From Streptomyces sp. I6 (lineage in GTDB: Bacteria; Actinomycetota; Actinomycetes; Streptomycetales; Streptomycetaceae), in the NCBI GenBank assembly GCA_003725745.1, contig RHDP01000001.1, positions 2,695,501 to 2,759,500 of the forward strand: a stretch of DNA of 64,000 nucleotides. Reading direction: 5' to 3'. Of the stretch, positions 60,860 to 64,000 are shown piece by piece. Within the stretch, counting starts at the first letter, position 1, and each line of letters opens with the position of its first letter. The position numbers were made by a program, and so were the translations under genes. The notes under the pieces are model-generated. The model saw only the letters and a program-made list of their open reading frames with translations. It was not told where the DNA came from and searched no databases.

Positions 60860-62185
60860 ATGGCCGTTGCGGAAGCGCGTGTCCGAGTGAAGATCCTGGG
60901 CCCGGTCCAGCTCGAGGTCGACGGGATTCCGGTCCGGCTGACACCGCTGACCATGCGGCTGCTGCTCCGTCTGGTGGCGGCCGAGGGCGAGGCGGTGCCG
61001 GTGCGGCAACTGCGGCGCGACGTATGGGGGCTCGCGGACGAGCCCCGCCATCTGGACCAGCGCAACCGCAACGAGGTCCAGAAACGGGTCCTGGAGCTGC
61101 GGCGGGCCCTGGCACCCGGCCACGACGGCACCGGAACGAACATCCTGCGCACCGAGCAGCAGGTCACCGTGCAGGGTCCGGAGACCGCCTACCGCCTGGT
61201 GCTGCGGCCCGAGGAACTGGACAGCGCCCGGTTCACCGCGATCGTCGGCGACGCGCTGCTCGCGCCGCCGGCAACCGCCGCGCACCGGCTGGCCGAGGCA
61301 CTGTCCCTGGTGCGCGGCCGGCCGCTGGCCGAGGTGAGCGGCGAGGGGTTCGCGGTGCCCTTCGTAAAGCGCCTGACCGGCCTTCAGGAGTCGGCCCGGC
61401 GTGAACTGGTGCGTGTGCAGACGGACCTGGGGCGCCCGGAACTCGCACTGCCGATCGCCGAGGTGATCGCCTACGACCACCCCGACGACGCAGAGGCGGC
61501 CCGTGTGCTCGACGCACTCCGCGCTCAGCTCCGCGCCCGGCACGGCGCCGAACTGCTCAGGCACCGGGTGCCGTTGCCGGGCCGGCGGACCGACGTGGTG
61601 CTGTTGCGCGGCGACTTGTTCGACCAGGACGACTGCAACCTGGTGATCGGATTCTCCGACACCTTCGACACCGAGACCGCCGAGGATCTCGTGATCAGCC
61701 GCGAGAGCGTGCAGAGCCAGCTCGTCGACCGCCTGTTCGCAGGACGGCGCCGCCTGCTGGACGACAAGCTGAGGACGGGGCTGCGCAAGACGAAGACGGT
61801 GGGCACCGAGAGCGCCCGGTCCAAGCCGCTGGGCCGGCGGGTACGCTACCCGGTCGGCACCACCGTGGCGGTGCCGGTCGACGGACGGCGGGTGTTCGCC
61901 ATCGCCTACTCGCAGCTCGGCAACGACCTGGTGGCCAGATCCAGCGACCGCGATCTGCGGCTGGGCCTGGAGAACCTGTGGGCCTCGGTGGCGGTTCACG
62001 GCCTGTTCAAGCCGGTCGCCATCCCTCTGATCGGTTCCGGGCTGGCCCGTGTCACGGATCTGGACCGGGGCCAACTGGTCGCCCTGATCGTGGATTCGTT
62101 CGTCGACGCCTGCGCCCGACACCCCGCCCTGACCCCCGAACTCCGGGTCGTCATCCGGCCCAGGACCTTGCCGGGACCGACCTGA
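60860..62185 (+). CDS. SARP-type regulator fused to a ThsA-like macro domain
   Basis: 441 residues from ATG 60860 (GTG 60830 possible). Residues 1-115: OmpR/SARP winged helix (VRVKILGPVQLEVDGIPVRLTPLTMRLLLRLVA...). Residues 115-235: BTAD-type helical domain (DSARFTAIVGDALLAPPATAAHRLAEALSLVRGRPLAEVSGEGFA). Residues 247-440: a macro domain paralogous to that of the neighbouring TM protein: GDLFDQ (251), GFSDTFDT (264), ESVQSQLVDR (282), KPLG (322), RYPVGT (329), AYSQLGND (349), PLIGSGLAR (389), ELRVVIRP. I know of no described SARP-macro fusion; ligand-gated transcription is inferred. Confidence 0.8.
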   Translation: MAVAEARVRVKILGPVQLEVDGIPVRLTPLTMRLLLRLVAAEGEAVPVRQLRRDVWGLADEPRHLDQRNRNEVQKRVLELRRALAPGHDGTGTNILRTEQQVTVQGPETAYRLVLRPEELDSARFTAIVGDALLAPPATAAHRLAEALSLVRGRPLAEVSGEGFAVPFVKRLTGLQESARRELVRVQTDLGRPELALPIAEVIAYDHPDDAEAARVLDALRAQLRARHGAELLRHRVPLPGRRTDVVLLRGDLFDQDDCNLVIGFSDTFDTETAEDLVISRESVQSQLVDRLFAGRRRLLDDKLRTGLRKTKTVGTESARSKPLGRRVRYPVGTTVAVPVDGRRVFAIAYSQLGNDLVARSSDRDLRLGLENLWASVAVHGLFKPVAIPLIGSGLARVTDLDRGQLVALIVDSFVDACARHPALTPELRVVIRPRTLPGPT

Positions 62186-62411
62186 CCCCGGTGGAGCAGC
62201 GCTTCCAGGACCTCGTACCCGGCCCCGCGCGGCGGACTGACGGCGGAGGCGAGGCCGGGCCAGGGCTCGGACGTGTTCCCCGGGACGGCGGGCTGCTCCG
62301 CATAGCTCCTCAGCTCCCCCTTCGCGGGCCCCCGCCGTCCGGACCACGCGGCGCTGCGCCCGGCCTCGTCGCGGTCCACGAGACCACCCCGGTCGCTTCC
62401 GCCGGTACCCG

Positions 62412-63345
62412 TCAACCGCTTCCGATCCGATTCCGAGGCGGTCCCGGCAGCGGTACCGGTTGCCACGGACCACGACTCGGCGACGCGACCGCCCCGGACG
62501 GGTCAGAGCGCTGAAGCACCCCTCCCCGTGGATCGCCACCGGTCAGCAGGGTGACGTGCGGGACGCCGGTCCGCAGGTGCTCGGTCACCTCGGCGTCGAC
62601 ATGGTAGACGTCGGCCAGCAGTGCGGAGGTGAGGACGTCGGCGGGGTCCCGGTGGTCACCACACGGCCGCCGTCCATCACGCAGATCCGGTCGCAGAACG
62701 CCGCGGCCAGGTTGAGGTCGTGGAGTGCGACGACGGCCGTCACCCCGAGCCGGCGGACCAGGCGCAGTGTGTCGAGCTGGTGGCGCAGATCAAGGTGGTT
62801 GGTCGGTTCGTCCAGCACCATCGTTCCCGTGCGCTGGGCGAGCGCGCGGGCGATGAGCACCCGCTGCTTCTCGCCGCCCGACAGCCTGCCGAAGGGGCGT
62901 GGGCGAGACCGGCTGCGTCGAGTTCGTCCAGCGCGGCCGCGATGACGGCGCGGTCGCCGGCGTCGTCCCCCTCGAAGGGCCGCTTGTGCGGGGTACGGCC
63001 CATGGCCACGACGTCGTACACCGAAAGGTCGAAGTCCCCCGCGGACTCCTGGAGGACGGCCGCCAGCCGGCGTGCCAGGCTCTTCCCCGACATCCGCCGG
63101 ACGTCCTCACCGTCCAGCAGCACCCGTCCCGAGGTGGGGCGCAGGGCGCGGTAGACCGTACGCAGCAGGGTGGACTTTCCCGCGCCGTTGGGGCCGACCA
63201 GCCCCACCACCTCGCCGGGGGCCACCCGCAGCGACGCCCGGTCCACCAGCGCCCGTCCGTCCACGACGACCGAGACGTCCTCCGCGGCCAGCGTGCCGGG
63301 CGCCGCCGCAGTGAACACGGCCGCAGCCGCTGTGGTCAGTGTCAT
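62412..63345 (-). pseudogene. Siderophore-type ABC transporter ATPase, two frameshifts
   Basis: ATG 63345. Walker [25 protein letters not shown]-loop [11 protein letters not shown], then a break at the G4 run 62894-62897; the next frame gives [37 protein letters not shown] (signature, Walker B) and VVALHDLNLAAAFCD. A second break at 62643-62646 leads to ADVLTSALLADVYHVDAEVTEHLRTGVPHVTLL. Both are repaired by one extra C on the coding strand. Repaired length about 311 residues, FecE/FepC-like. Coupled to the permease gene by ATGA. Confidence 0.85.
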
Positions 63346-64000
63346 GCCGGCCTCCGTCGCATCAGCCACAGGAAGAAGGGACCGCCGACCAGGGCGGTGA
63401 GGATGCCCACGGGGATCTCCTCCGGGCTCATGACGGTGCGCGCGGCGAGGTCGGCGGCGATCAGGAAGGCCGCACCGAGCAGCGCGGCGGCGGGCAGCGC
63501 GCGGCGGTGGTCGGCGCCGACGACCAGCCGCACGACGTGCGGCATGATCAGGCCGACGAAACCGATCTGGCCGCTGACCGCGACGATGGTGCCGATCATG
63601 AGGGCCACCAGCATGAACAGCGCGGCGCGGAAGCGGTGCACGTCCAGGCCGAGCGCCACGGCGGCCTCCTCCCCCGCGAGCAGGAGGTTGAGCGGACGGC
63701 ACACGCCGAGCAGGACGGCCGTGCCGAGCAGGACGGCGCCGACGGGGATCCACACCACCGACCAGGTGGTGCCCGCCAGTCCGCCGAGCATCCAGCGCAG
63801 CGCCGACTGCGTCTTGTGCGGGTCGTCGGAGGTGACGATCAGGAAGCTCGCCAGCGCGGACAGCACCTCCGCCGTCGCCACGCCCGCCAGCACGAGCCGG
63901 ACGGAGGTCATACGCCCACCGGACCGCGCCAGGAAGTAGACGGCGACCAGGGCGGCGAGTGCGCCGAGGAACGCCGCCACCGGGAGGGAGAACGCGCCGA
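63342..64000 (-). CDS. FecCD-family iron-siderophore permease, 5' end outside window
   Basis: The visible part is the C-terminal 219 residues or so, about six membrane segments: [137 protein letters not shown]. GLIxPHxxR is the ATPase-contact loop. The start lies beyond 64000. Confidence 0.93.
   Translation of the reverse strand, partial: GAFSLPVAAFLGALAALVAVYFLARSGGRMTSVRLVLAGVATAEVLSALASFLIVTSDDPHKTQSALRWMLGGLAGTTWSVVWIPVGAVLLGTAVLLGVCRPLNLLLAGEEAAVALGLDVHRFRAALFMLVALMIGTIVAVSGQIGFVGLIMPHVVRLVVGADHRRALPAAALLGAAFLIAADLAARTVMSPEEIPVGILTALVGGPFFLWLMRRRPA

Noticed and set aside
60860-62185. Biosynthetic-cluster activator reading of the SARP protein
   Set aside because: No biosynthetic genes are nearby and the C-terminal macro domain points to signalling instead.

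Overview
High-GC actinobacterial DNA whose genes match Streptomyces in content and order: a hrdD-type sigma factor next to a fructose PTS locus, a galU-glp(moeA)-moaC-mogA-sepX/glpR cluster, an M6 protease, DUF6227 and DUF2637 families, and an integrative conjugative element of the pSAM2/SLP1 kind. Gene calls rest on reading the translated sequence; no database search was run.

Layout. 1-6.9 kb: a trypsin-fold pseudoprotease with lectin and FG-GAP repeats (frameshifted, cut by the window start), then a 1350-residue polymorphic toxin (ALF repeats, Hint, C-terminal toxin) with an overlapping immunity gene. 6.9-10.6 kb: a scrapyard holding a tyrosine-recombinase relic, one near-complete IS and two decayed transposase genes, ending at tRNA-Ala(CGC). 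10.9-42.6 kb: conserved chromosome, including sepX/glpR, molybdenum-cofactor and glp genes, galU, a penicillin-acylase homologue, a K+/H+ antiporter, MFS exporters, an FmdB zinc ribbon under a CIRCE-like operator, MTA phosphorylase, a fructose operon reduced to EIIA, hrdD behind a sigma-R-type promoter, a DODA dioxygenase/MarR pair and an M6 protease.

43.0-55.9 kb: a 12.9-kb integrated element in tRNA-Arg(CCT), bounded by a 46-bp direct repeat. It has int, xis, rep, spread genes, an FtsK-type transfer ATPase, a regulatory block (PP2C phosphatase, two HTH proteins, an anti-sigma-type ATPase) and a lower-GC two-gene HEPN-ATPase cargo. A palindrome, CTGTCTAG-N4-CTAGACAG, lies in front of four of its transcription units. 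A decayed second integrase tail sits just outside the right att site.

56.5-62.2 kb: the most interesting region. A membrane protein and a TIR-like protein (PF10137 type) overlap by four bases and carry the same Asn/Gly-rich motif, one at its C-terminus and the other at its N-terminus. Next come a two-TM protein with a Thoeris ThsA-like macro domain and, divergently, a SARP-type regulator fused to a paralogous macro domain. I infer a TIR/macro nucleotide-signalling locus, probably defensive, in which one macro protein acts at the membrane and the other on transcription.

62.4-64 kb: an iron-siderophore-type ABC transporter (ATPase frameshifted twice, permease cut by the window end). Five frameshifts in this window are all repaired by adding one C to a short C run, so several apparent pseudogenes may be sequencing artefacts.
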